From contig OZ038423.1 in the NCBI GenBank assembly GCA_964036155.1, forward strand, positions 63,069,249 through 63,133,248: a stretch of DNA of 64,000 nt, written 5' to 3'. The position numbers and the translations under genes are program-made. Of the stretch, positions 1-10,040 are shown piece by piece. The stretch's first letter is position 1. The number at the start of each line of letters is the position of its first letter. The stretch comes from Diploscapter coronatus. Taxonomy: Eukaryota; Nematoda; Chromadorea; Rhabditida; Rhabditidae. A model generated the notes under the pieces. That model was not told the DNA's origin and searched no databases. It saw only the letters and a program-made list of their open reading frames with translations.

Positions 1-3000
1 TGATGCTGCTGAAGTGCTTAATGAACATGAGTCTGGAGACCGAGAATGTGGGAGTGTTGGCGATGTTGAAACCACCATAGCCGTTCAGAATCACACCGTT
101 CTCTCCATTCTTCTGCATGTCTGCCCGTGAAATTATGAACATCGGCACCTGAAATGAACGAAATTATATTTTTCTTGGTCTAATGAGTCTAGTAAACATG
201 CAATCTGCATCGAAAGAAAAGATCCATTTGAGACACATTTTCATTCAATTTTTCTTCGTTCATGATTCCTCTCCAAACATAAAATCAGACAGGTCATAAT
301 TAATTTTGAGAATTTCATGAAAAATCGATTACCTTAGTGCCATCTTTGCTCTCGTAGAAGACCTGCTCCTCCTTGAAATCCTTGGCATCCAGGCCTCTGA
401 TGTTGATGCGACGAATTTCCTGCAAATTGATGATTTTTCGGAGAAAGGGGAAACTGAAATGCAACCTCAACATTGGGGGCATTCTTTGTGCCAGCGACAG
501 TCTGGAAGTCGAGTCTGTAGAAAATGAAAGGCACCAGATGCGATTCGAAGCCGAAGAACAGCTCTGTCCTGTCGCGTTTGCCAGAAATGCCGGAAATAGT
601 GCTAAACATGACGATTCATCGATATTTTGGAGAAATCTAGATGTTTGTTTTTTCCCTTGTCCAGAATCTATTAATTGGGTTATCGCAAGAAGAACGTAAA
701 AAAAAACTTGTCATCAAAATAATTGCATACCCGATGCTGAGTGGGATCTGATAGAGTCGTTCTCCAGTGTGAAAGTCGTGTACGTAGAGCTGATCTTTCA
801 CGTCCTCCAGGTAACAGACCATCATTTTGTCCTCGGCCACTGGCAGGATGAAGTCCAGCTTGGCACGGGGATTTTCAGGAATCATCTGAAGATTTTGTCT
901 TCTCTTTTCACGATTATCCTTCGTCGTACGTTATTATTCTTTCATTTTTCATGTAAGAAGAAAGACTTGTAGACATTTCGTGTTTAGATTAAAACAGTTT
1001 ACCTCGATCCACTTGTCCTGTGGTTTGGAGATGTCGACTTTGACGAGTTTGAACATGGGAGCGTCTTTGTTCGTCTTGAAGATAAAGTGATGGCCGTCGT
1101 TCTCGATGAAGTCGTATTTGGCGTCCAACTTGTCGAACAGGGGAATCGGCTCGATTCTGCCCGTGATCTTGTTGTCCACTGCAGCCAGGTCGTAGTAGTA
1201 CAACTGAATTGTTGGTGTCGTTTCAAGAACACGTGAGTAAGGAATACCATGTTGTATGGGTCACACCCGCGAGAGACGTCGATGATCAGGTAACGGCCAT
1301 CGTGAGTTACTTCACCGCCCCTGAAAGCAACATATTTGGTTGAAGTAGAAAGAATGAGTTTTTTGATCACTCATTTTTATCCTTTTCATTAGTGCCGAAA
1401 TTCATCAGTTAGAAGTTTTCTGTGAAATGCACAAAATCTCACAGCATGTAGTCTGGCTGACCCCTCCTGTCGTACACGAGGACATCGTCCTTGCTGTCCG
1501 TGCCCAGTTTGTGGAAGTACAGCGAGTGAAATTCATGCTTCTCCACGCTCGTGCCCTCGGTTGCCGACTGAAAGGGAAATTTTTAATTTTCTTTCCTGCT
1601 TTTCGTGGTTCAAAAATTAATTCGTTTCAGCCATGCAGAACTACATCGTAGCCTTGAAATCAAAGATAGCGATGGTTCGTTCTACTCGAATAATCAAAAT
1701 TTACTGCATTCAAGATTAGTTTCTGAATATGGCTCCTGTGAAATGTCGTCGTTTGGAAGGGAAAGTAGCTATTGTTACTGCAGCTACTAAAGGGTATGCT
1801 ATTCTTCTTTTCGAAATTTATAAGTCGTGTTTTTAGAATCGGCTTGGGAATCGCAGAAAGACTTTTGCAGGAGGGAGCTTCTGTTGTGATTGGGAGTCGA
1901 AGGAAAGAAAATGTTGATGAAGCTTTGCAGGTAATTTACGTTGTGAGAAGAAACAAATTTTCGCACTTACAGTACCTCCGCTCCAGAGTGAAAGATGCAA
2001 AAGTGGAAGGAATTGAAGGGCATATTGCAAAGCCAGAGGACCAACAGAAATTGATAGATTTCGTAAGGAAGAAAAGATGTGCTTTCCAAAATAAAAGCTA
2101 TTTAGACCTTAGATACATTTGGTAAAATTGATATCTTGGTAAACAACCATGGGATTTCACCAGATTTTGGTCATATTTTGGGTAAGAGGTATTACAGCAT
2201 TTCGAGAAAAAGTAGAATTTGAAGATGTCGACGACAAACTCTGGGATAAACTGTTCGAAGTGAATTTGAAAGCTGGATTCCAAATGACTAAATTGGTGCA
2301 TCCTCACATGAAGAAAAACGGGTAGAAAAATTGTGAAGAAAAGTAAGAAGAAAACTGCACATTTCAGAGGTGGTGTAATTATTTTCAACGCTTCCTACAC
2401 AGGATATCTGACTACTACTGTAAAATTTTCCTTTCAAAACTCAAATAATTTGCAAATCTTGACTTAGGGAATTGGAGTTTATGGGATAACGAAAACGGCA
2501 ATGCTCGGACTGGTCAAGTCATTCGCTGCAGGCCTCGTGCATGACAATATTCGAGTGAATGGAGTGGCGCCGGGACTCATCAAAACGAACATGAGCGAGC
2601 AGGTTTGCAGGTTCGTTTTCTTCAAATAAACTCTTTAGATTTCCAGATATGGAAGCACGGTGAAAAGCGGCAGCAACTTGTGATGGAAAAAGCTGGGGTA
2701 GTAAAAGTTCAATTTTACAAAATCCAGGATTACATTTTTAGATAAAAATGGGACGATTCGGTGAACCAGAAGACGTCGCTGCGGCAGGTTAAACTTCAAA
2801 CTTTAGCAAAAGAATAAATTTTAAAAACGTATTTTAGTGGCATATCTCGTATCCGACGACGCTTCCTACGTGACTGGAGAAACTATGCTCATCACTGGGG
2901 GTATTGATGCGAGACTTTAGTCCATTTGGTCTTTTAACAAAGGCCACGGGATTTGTGAGTGAAATAACTAGTGTTAGAGCCAAAAAAATCTACGATCTTC

Positions 3001-4547
3001 CCTTTTGATCAGAAATCGCGAATTTCAGTTGTTTGAATAGAAATAAAGATTTTTAACCAGATTTGCGAATGTTTAGACCTGCGAGTGATCGCATGAACGA
3101 AAGTGCCTTTTCGAGAGACGAAATAAAGGCATGCTCTTTTCCATGCTCGTTAAGACACGCTATTTCGTTCATGCGTGCGCATCCGCGGGGTTTGAAAAGT
3201 TGCAAGTCTGTATTTCATATAAAAACAGAAAAGTACCTACCTTGTGATCAGGGTACTTGCAGTAGAAGAGGCCCGAATTGTCGTGAGCCCAGGCGAGCGA
3301 GCTGTGTTTGACTCCGGGAATCACATCAGACAGATCGTCACGAGAGGCCGTGCGGAATTTGACAGTCACCCAATCGCTTCCCTGAAAACGGAAAATTCAT
3401 CTAGATTTCAACACAATCCGTGGAGTTAACCTTCTCGCTCAGCCCGTATGCCCAAATCGAGCCATCCTCAGTCCAGCAAGTGCCGCTGAAATGCAGAATT
3501 TTGTAGGTTTCATAATAAGACTTCCCCAAAACTATCCTGCACACTAAATTACGAGAAAAGTATGATATTGGGAAAGACATAAAGGACATTTATCCCTTCT
3601 CTTTCATAAAAAAGATTCACTATTTCGTTTTCCTATAATAGTCGAGGTTGGAAAAGTAAGTGTCAGAATTCGAGAAAGAACAAGTAATACAGAAAGATAA
3701 AACTATCATTCGAACCTGATAGAAGTGGTTCCCTCAGCGGAGAGTTGATTCGGGTCGAAGAAGACCTCGCCCTGCTCCGTGTAGCTCTTCGACTGGAAGT
3801 AGACGTACTGGTTCTGCAGGCCCGAGTTGAAGTAGTGGTAGTAGACTCCTCCGCGACGAGAGTAGCAGCCGAATTTCTCGTAGTCCCACAGCTCGGTCAG
3901 TCTGAAATTTCATTCTTCGAGAATAGAAAAAAAACACCTCTATCTAATAAAAGGTTCATTACAAATTGCATGACACTGAATGAAATGATATGCTCTGATT
4001 CAAATTAAATGCAACTCGAGAAAATGAAATAAAATCCCTTCATATGAGTGATTTTCTTACAAGCTCTCTTCTGCACAAGGCTATTTTTCTCTTTCTATTT
4101 TTATTTCAAGTCCATTCGACTTACGTCTTGCGCATGTCCTCCCGATTGGGCGCAGCAGCCAGGAACGGCTCGGAGACGGTGTTCAATTCGTCCACGAACA
4201 GCTGCGTCTCCTTCGCATCGGGGTCCTCCATGTAGCGATAGGGGTCGGAGATCTGAGAGCGATCAAAATCATCTATCTTGTCGATGTCAAAAAGTCAGGA
4301 ATTAGGAATGTCAAAGCAATTTGATTTCGAAATCAACTTAAACTCACACTTTTCTCAATAGCAAACTCGCAATAGGTGTATTTTAAAATGTCGGACTTAA
4401 AATCATAAAGATCTGGAGTTTTGAGTCGAATTCCGAAGTCTAGAAAAAGTGATGACAAACCTTGATTCCATGGTAGTCGTCGACCACGGTCTCGTCCTTC
4501 CTGGCAGACGGGTAACGGGAAGTGTCGATCTCGATCGAATCCGACAT
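1..4547 (-). CDS. Prolyl oligopeptidase (prolyl endopeptidase, S9A), 5' two thirds; 3' end off the window
   Basis: Serine peptidase of family S9A that cleaves short peptides after proline; cytosolic in known relatives. Twelve exons join in phase: 4461-4547, 4125-4252, 3716-3901, 3431-3485, 3241-3381, 1443-1567, 1248-1320, 1003-1203, 731-885, 466-601, 333-419 and 1-148, giving 507 codons. The start ATG at 4547 opens MSDSIEIDTSRYPSARKDE; next come the family motifs YHGIKISDPYRYMEDPDA, ELWDYEKFGCY and YYYHYFNSGLQNQYVY, then the beta-propeller. The last exon reads ILNGYGGFNIANTP, the first strand of the alpha/beta-hydrolase domain. The catalytic Ser, Asp and His lie beyond base 1. Intron 5 (1568-3240) hosts an opposite-strand dehydrogenase gene. 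Family assignment is strong by motif order and spacing (about 507 of a usual ~710 residues). Confidence 0.95.
1729..2920 (+). CDS. DHRS4-like short-chain dehydrogenase/reductase, nested in a prolyl oligopeptidase intron
   Basis: NAD(P)(H)-dependent carbonyl/alcohol oxidoreductase of the classical SDR family, closest in motif order to DHRS4. Ten exons in phase: 1729-1793, 1837-1930, 1973-2062, 2106-2181, 2216-2321, 2368-2419, 2468-2602, 2647-2697, 2742-2787 and 2838-2920; 265 residues, the usual length. Visible: the Rossmann segment VTAATKGIGLGIAERL, NNHG (the NNAG position), substrate loop Ser in FNAS, the YGITK active-site YxxxK, and RVNGVAPGLIKTNM. The protein ends ARL, fitting a C-terminal peroxisomal targeting signal (mammalian DHRS4 ends SRL). 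Introns are tiny, the smallest 34 nt (2182-2215). It lies wholly inside intron 5 of the oppositely oriented prolyl oligopeptidase gene, so transcripts would overlap. Confidence 0.93.
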
Positions 4548-5163
4548 TCTGCACGTTTCCTGAATAGAATAGTTCATTAGAACAACTAAAATAATGAAAT
4601 TTTCGAATATTTATGCGAAATCGAGAAGAGGAAATTTGAAAACAGAAAGGTTACGCACTGCACAATGCAGCAATTGCTCGGCAAATAAATAGGACTGGCA
4701 AAATGAGGTCTTGCAAAATCGCGAGAAAAAGGGGCTGCGTTCGAGAGAAATAAAACAAAGTTTAGGAGCCAAAGTAACGTTTTGTGTAAGTTTTGCGATT
4801 GCGTGGCCAAGAAATTCCCAAACTGATATGTTTAATGTCGAAAGCACATAGAGAAATTCTGGCTGATCACTGTTCGTTGCCAACAAACTGAATTATGGAG
4901 GAAAAGTTCGCAAGCGTTATTTATGATAAATTTTTGAAAACCCAAAATATGGAGTTCTCAAAATCTCTACATCCAAGCCACAATAAAGTGAAATTTTTGA
5001 AGGATTCCGATTCAAAGTAAATCGAGCAGAAGAAAGCAGGGCTATTTGAGCATTATCTCAATACTTTCTTAAGGGCGCGTTCATACTTCAGCTCGGTTCG
5101 GGTAAGCAGAAAAAAATAGTATGCGAAAGTAAGAGACACGTTCTTTTCTCATATTATTCCATT
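4548..5163. other. Upstream region of prolyl oligopeptidase, no gene seen
   Basis: This 616-bp stretch should hold the promoter and 5' leader of the minus-strand peptidase gene. Short open frames here are T-rich and lack splice-site support. I saw no clear TATA box or RNA gene. Confidence 0.4.
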
Positions 5164-5798
5164 TTATCTTTTTTTGATATCTTCATTTTTAATATGTTTA
5201 AAATTAATTTTTCTTACATCGTAAAGCTCTGGATTTTCTTGTGTAACAGGATAAACGCAGATCATCGGCAATTTCTCGGTGAGATTTATATTTTCCAATT
5301 CCCAATAATAGGTCATATCTCCGAATCTGAAGTTGGTAATTATGTTTTGAAAGTGCCTTTGACGCTCGAAAGATGTGAATGTTTGCCCGACATTTCTAGA
5401 GATTTCATTCCCTGTAATTTTCAAACGGAAACTTTCGCCTTTCGTAACTACTAATTTTGAAAATGAGAATTTTTAAAATATTTTGCAGACATGTCGTCGT
5501 TACCTTTAGTTGAATGAGGATGTAATTATGAAGAAAGGAGAATGCTGACATTAACGATCAAAAGTGCAGATTTCCAAAAATATCGAAGTTACAGAATTCA
5601 AAAAATCAACTTACGTAAATCCTCTTGTAGGATTGATAATTTGCATATCTCCATCCTACATTTGGTACTGGATGCTTGCTGACAATGATTCTCCGGATTT
5701 TCAACATACTTTTGCAATTCTTCGGCGTAAATCTGAGATTCGGCTGAGATGCTGAAATCCAATTTCATCGATTCGTAAAAACTGAAACTTTTTGACAT
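5164..5798 (-). CDS. Uncharacterised two-exon ORF, about 156 residues
   Basis: Two exons join in phase: 5615-5798, starting at a true ATG (MSKSFSFYESMKLDFSIS), and 5164-5450, ending at TAA. Donor GTAAGT and acceptor AAAATTAG are reasonable. The predicted protein is charged, has six cysteines or fewer, and shows no membrane helix or signal peptide; segments include CQQASSTKCRMEICK and FGDMTYYWELENINL. I do not recognise the family. A GTAAG at 5216-5212 could instead splice to a further exon, but none is evident. It lies between the peptidase promoter and the chemoreceptor block. It may be a small gene or a remnant of a larger one. Confidence 0.4.
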
Positions 5799-5969
5799 GC
5801 TGGTGAAGAAATCACTGGATAAATAAGATTAGTTCGACAAGGAAAAGTAATTTTCTTCCTGGTAATTAAAAAAAGTATACGTTTGATCAGCCAATCTTGA
5901 ATATCGAATTTTGTATTGATCTTCGAATTCCTTTTGATAATATTGAACTCGTTTTTAATAGAAATTCGA

Positions 5970-6080
5970 ATGTCGATAGTGTTGGTACTCTATGTTGTTG
6001 TTATTTTGATTTCGATTGCTGGAAGAGCTGTCAATTCAGGTAACTTGACGGTCCTGAAATTCATAAAAGTTCAAATTTGA
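5970..6080 (+). CDS. Signal-peptide-like short ORF (possible orphan first exon)
   Basis: An ATG at 5970 opens MSIVLVLYVVVILISIAG, a convincing hydrophobic signal or anchor, followed by RAVNS. A donor-like CAG/GTAAC lies at 6039-6040; unspliced, the frame stops at 6080 after 36 residues. No downstream exon fits before the chemoreceptor gene. It is probably the surviving first exon of a lost secreted-protein gene. Copy B has no equivalent, so it lies outside the duplicated block. Confidence 0.25.
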   Translation: MSIVLVLYVVVILISIAGRAVNSGNLTVLKFIKVQI

Positions 6081-6207
6081 AAATTGGCCTTCTTTGGAAA
6101 TTTCTTACTAAATTGGATAGTAGAGGTAATAGTTTCGCAAGACATAGGATGGGTATAATTGGAGTGTTGAAATTGAAATTACACTAAATTATAAGTTAGG
6201 CGAGTCT

Positions 6208-6215
6208 TATAAATA
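6208..6215 (+). promoter_or_regulatory. TATA box of chemoreceptor copy A
   Basis: TATAAATA lies 175 bp upstream of the start ATG. Copy B has the same octamer at 58573-58580 (minus) at the same distance from its ATG. Conservation in both copies supports a core promoter; no transcription start was mapped. Confidence 0.5.
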
Positions 6216-6389
6216 CAAATCTGATTGTCTAAGCAACGTCTTACACTGCTACTCGATTCATTTCAAGTTCTGCCATTTTTGTTTCGAAAGCGCTACCCTT
6301 CCTAAATCGTACTGTATTGGGATTATCTTTCTCAAATTATTATTCTACTGATTTATTATCATCATTAGAGAAATAATTTGCAGAATCGA

Positions 6390-8886
6390 ATGCCTCGGTG
6401 TCACAAACCTACGTCTTATGCAAAGAATTATGACTTTTGTGAAGGTGAATTAATTTTTCAGTTTACTTATTCTTAAATACTATTCTGCATTACTTTCTTT
6501 TTTTTTTATAAATCTCGGTAGCGATTTACTATTTTAGAATTTGCAACATCAAATACATTACTTTACAAACTCATCATTACGTGGAAAACTATTATACTTA
6601 ATCGAGATGGCCTTTATACAGGTTAGTTAAATAGTTTTATATCAATGTTGTCTTCAAAAAATAAATTCACCTATAGGGTATCAAAGTGTGACCATTTTGT
6701 ATAGCATCGCATTAATTCCGATTTTTACCGGCATATTTATGATATATCGATTATTTCTAAAACGTGGAAAATTTTCACAATTCGAAAAATTAATAGTCAT
6801 CTTACTCATTCTACATATACTCTACTTTATCTGTTTAATGATAAATGTAAGTTTTATTTTTATGATGCAATTTTCAATATATTCATTAAAGCAGAATAAT
6901 ACTTTAGTTTTCGTTTACGTTCTATGATCAAATTTGGCCCTTTTGCTGCCAATATAATAGACCATACAAGGTAACTAACACAATTTAAAATTCTAGCCAC
7001 GCATATCAATCGATATTTAGCTATAGTTTAAGCGAATCGTTTAAAACATCTGCGTTGCTACAGAAAAGTGTCAACATTTTGTGAAATAGTATGGATCGTA
7101 TTATTGTAGTTTTCCATACATTATTTCGCCATAATGTCTCTACTTTTCTGTCGTAACTTTTCCAAATAACTAAAATACCACTTTATTTTAAATTTGAGAT
7201 ATAAAGTTGACTTAAATCTAATATAGTCAAAATTTTGCATTAACAGTTGACAAATGGAATTTTAGGAATTATTGAATGATTTATTTAATATTCTCCAAGA
7301 TACATGTTTAATGATGCCCATAAGATTCGTTTCGACTGAAGCTACGATATATAGAGCTAGGAAATTTTCACTGTTAGAAATTCTTCCACATGCATATTTC
7401 AGTTTTGATACAAAATGATTCAATTTAGTTGCCGTGACGAAAAAATAACTCAACTATTTGCCACTATATTTTGGACATTGGCCGGATTTCATATTATTTT
7501 TGGCTGTATCGGCAAACTAACTTATTTTGTAGTTTACTGGTTGAACTTTTATAAAATTTTTGATATTGTTGATATAGTTGATATACGATATGTAATGGCT
7601 CTTTATCAATGGCATGTAAGTTAAACGAATATTATCAAAATAAAAATTATTAATATCGATTATGTAGATCATTTTTAGTATTTTTACGGTATGATGGTTC
7701 CGATCATAGCAAGTTATGCTCAGACGATAATTAGCATTGCCGCGTTTATTTATCTAAGGCGACGTTTTAATTCGTTTGGCAATCTGAGCCAAAGTACAAG
7801 AAATGCTGAACGACGCTTAAATCGATACCTAATGGCGTATGTAAGTTAGCCCGGTCAATGTTGCATCATATTATGTTGAAAACGAATATGTGTAACGTTT
7901 AGATTTTATGCGAAATGGTAACAGGTGGTTTAATTATTTATCCACTGAGAATGTTTTGCACTGGTTTGGGAGAATATGACGGTAGGACGTTCTTTTAATC
8001 TTTTAACTTCAATATCTTAAATATCCTGTACAAAATTAATTGTTTTCATTGTAATAATTTTCCATATGTAATAAGTTTATTAAGAGGACGAATCTGTGTA
8101 AATAATTGATTTCTCAAACTTGGTTAACACATCAAATCACATTCGTTTGTATTTATAACCAACCTCTGGTTTAAAATGCCGAGATTCGTTACAGCGAGTA
8201 CGAAATGATATTCAAAAACAGTTTAAATGAAATTTATAATTCCTAAGCTATTTTATTCTCTTGTATAAGTCATAGCATAATGTCTTTTTTTTATTTACAA
8301 ATGGAAAAAGTAAAGAGATTCGATATATTTTGGAACACTCTTACCTAAAGAACGATGATATCGAAAGAATCTGTTTGAAAGAATGAAAATTGTTCACGAT
8401 TTAACGAAAAATAACATAAATCAACTAGTTTCATAGCTTCAAAGTTAGAAATTTGAGAGAACTTACTTGAATATTTTAGATGTATGTTTGGACGATGCAT
8501 CTGTTTTAAGGAGTGTGATAAAGTATACATACGTAAGCATTATTAATAACAACAAATTTTCATATTAACTAACAAAAAAATAGATCCATACTAAAATAAG
8601 TTAAATTTTCTACCAAGAAAGCACTTAAAAAACTTTCAGATAATTTCTATGTCTATTGCCATATATGGACCATGCCTCCAAATGATTACCCTGTTTTTCT
8701 TAGTGAGAGGATTGATCAAGGTAGTTTATGCATATATGCATGTAAAAGGAAAAGGGACAATTTTAGAAGAACAACACTACTGTATCACCGACTAAGAAAG
8801 AATTAGTCAAATCTATTCAAGTTACACCTCATGTTCCGAAGCAACTGAATTCGGATATATTTTCTCATCAAGCGCCAATAAACTAA
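6390..8886 (+). CDS. Seven-transmembrane chemoreceptor-like protein, copy A
   Basis: Predicted nematode serpentine (SR-type) receptor of 365 residues at the plasma membrane. Ten exons keep phase: 6390-6444, 6538-6621, 6677-6846, 7266-7372, 7429-7615, 7679-7840, 7903-7981, 8480-8532, 8640-8720 and 8767-8886. Hydrophobic helices fall near residues 50-72, 84-103, 105-130, 147-172, 204-228, 255-276 and 301-325, with a basic loop (YLRRRFNSFGNL) after helix 5 and a polar tail. The start was chosen because MPRCHKPTSYAKNYDFCE joins exon 2 in phase and the same structure holds in copy B. The frame is intact throughout. The Helitron begins 18 bp after the stop codon, so the 3' UTR and poly(A) site are probably element-derived. 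The exact SR subfamily is not recognised. Confidence 0.85.
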
Positions 8887-8927
8887 TCTGAAATTATGGT
8901 AAAACTAGCCCGCCTTCAGCCGTCTAG

Positions 8928-8944
8928 GGGCTGCTCCGCAGCCC
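8928..8944 (-). other. Helitron 3' subterminal hairpin
   Basis: Perfect 7-bp stem GGGCTGC/GCAGCCC with a 3-nt loop. It ends 23 nt before the terminal CTAG at 8908-8905; Helitron hairpins usually lie about 10-20 nt from the end, so this spacing is slightly long. Known role: rolling-circle termination signal. Confidence 0.85.
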
Positions 8945-9022
8945 GTGTTTTTTTTTACTTAACTGAAAGCTATGTTAGCGTAATTTTTGGTTTGCCTTCA
9001 TCAGTTAGTATTGCACACACTT

Positions 9023-9349
9023 CTAACTTAACTTCATTTGTGAAAATTCGTTCAGCAAAATTTGCAAACTTGCATCTCGAAGCATAAAGAATTGATAATG
9101 AATCATTTCCCAAACCGTTATATCTACATAAGAAACTTTCTCATGATGGCTTTGGTTGTACTCGTGGACTTTAAATTTAACAAAATCGTTGTCGTTACTC
9201 GTAGTCTCTACTTTACTATCAATTTGACCTTTTTCTTCGGTGCTCACCCCCAACTCAACATCATTTTCGTCATAACTAAAAGGGATAACGTTGGCTCTTT
9301 TGAGACTCACCAGAACAAAACGAAGCAGGTCAAGAAATAACTTACAATC
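9023..9349 (-). pseudogene. Receptor-tail-like open exon inside the Helitron (cargo fragment)
   Basis: After an acceptor ACTATTAG the frame is open for 108 codons from DCKLFLDLLRFVLVSLKRAN to a TAG at 9023, with an acidic, Ser/Thr-rich tail. Just upstream on the same strand another open stretch reads FSSKHLIYKFRDEMFMRN before a stop, reminiscent of the last helix and tail of a seven-helix receptor. The two pieces do not splice in phase by any donor I could find. Probably a decayed captured host gene; identity uncertain. Confidence 0.3.
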
Positions 9350-9479
9350 CTAATAGTTATATATTGGGATTTTTTAAATTTCTCATAAACATTTCATCTC
9401 GGAATTTGTATATCAAGTGTTTGGATGAGAAAAACTCGGCAATTTCAGATGTGCCATTGCTTCCAAAACAAAAATTCGT

Positions 9480-10040
9480 ATGGCAAGCATGTTAACTTTT
9501 GTCCTCTTGCTTTCAATTGTTGGTGTTAGCTGGGGTTGAATTCAGAATGCAAAGAGTTTTAATTACTCAACAACTTTATTCAACAATTGGTATTTGAACA
9601 ATACCAAAACGGAACAGAATAGGGTGGAGAAGGAAAAGACAGAAGTGAAAAAGAGAGGATAAAAAACAGAACCTCCTAGCTCATCTTTGCCTTTTTATGA
9701 TTTAGAGGAAGGAGAGAGAAGTAGAAATTGGCAGGAATTCAAATGCGCCAGACTTGCTGACCAAAATGGGAAATTGAAAAAGAATAAATGGGCCGAATAT
9801 TAGAATAATTTTTTTAAAATTGTTTCGCATAATTCGACACATTTTCAGATAATTTTGACGAATTAAAAATAACACATAATCTTATCGGCTAATTCATAAT
9901 AATTTTGAGTTATTTTCAATTCAATTCAATTTTTAGAGTTGGAGAGGGTGAGATGTGGGTCAAGTCCACCCACGTTTTTTAACGTCACACTATCTTTACG
10001 AAAAAAGCAGGGGGACTTGATCCGGATCCAGGTGGGAATT
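9480..10040. other. Helitron interior between cargo scrap and the OB-fold gene
   Basis: AT-rich filler. On the minus strand an AATAAA lies near 9580, a plausible poly(A) signal for the gene ending at 10041. On the plus strand a short ORF near 9481 reads MASMLTFVLLLSIVGVSWG and stops, a signal-peptide-like scrap. Nothing else is supported. Confidence 0.35.

Larger units (their letters stand above)
6130..8904 (+). repeat. Inverted-duplication block, copy A, left part
   Basis: This segment matches the reverse complement of about 55582-58655 along its length: promoter, exons and most introns. The match starts near 6130 and breaks exactly at 8904, after GGTAAAA, where the Helitron begins. It resumes at 20427 on the far side of the Helitron. 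Exons are the best-preserved parts; some introns differ in length. The alignment was made by eye and I give no percent identity. Confidence 0.9.

Noticed and set aside
6224..6444. Open frame upstream of the receptor start (LHCYSIHFKF...) as an extra N-terminus
   Set aside because: Copy A has a TGA in it, and only the frame beginning at 6390 joins exon 2 in phase.
8345..8530. Minus-strand frame reading MKLVDLCYFSLNREQF, also open in the second receptor copy at about 56340-56440 (+)
   Set aside because: It is antisense to intron 7 and exon 8 of the duplicated receptor; open frames on the reverse strand of a recent duplicate are expected to look alike.
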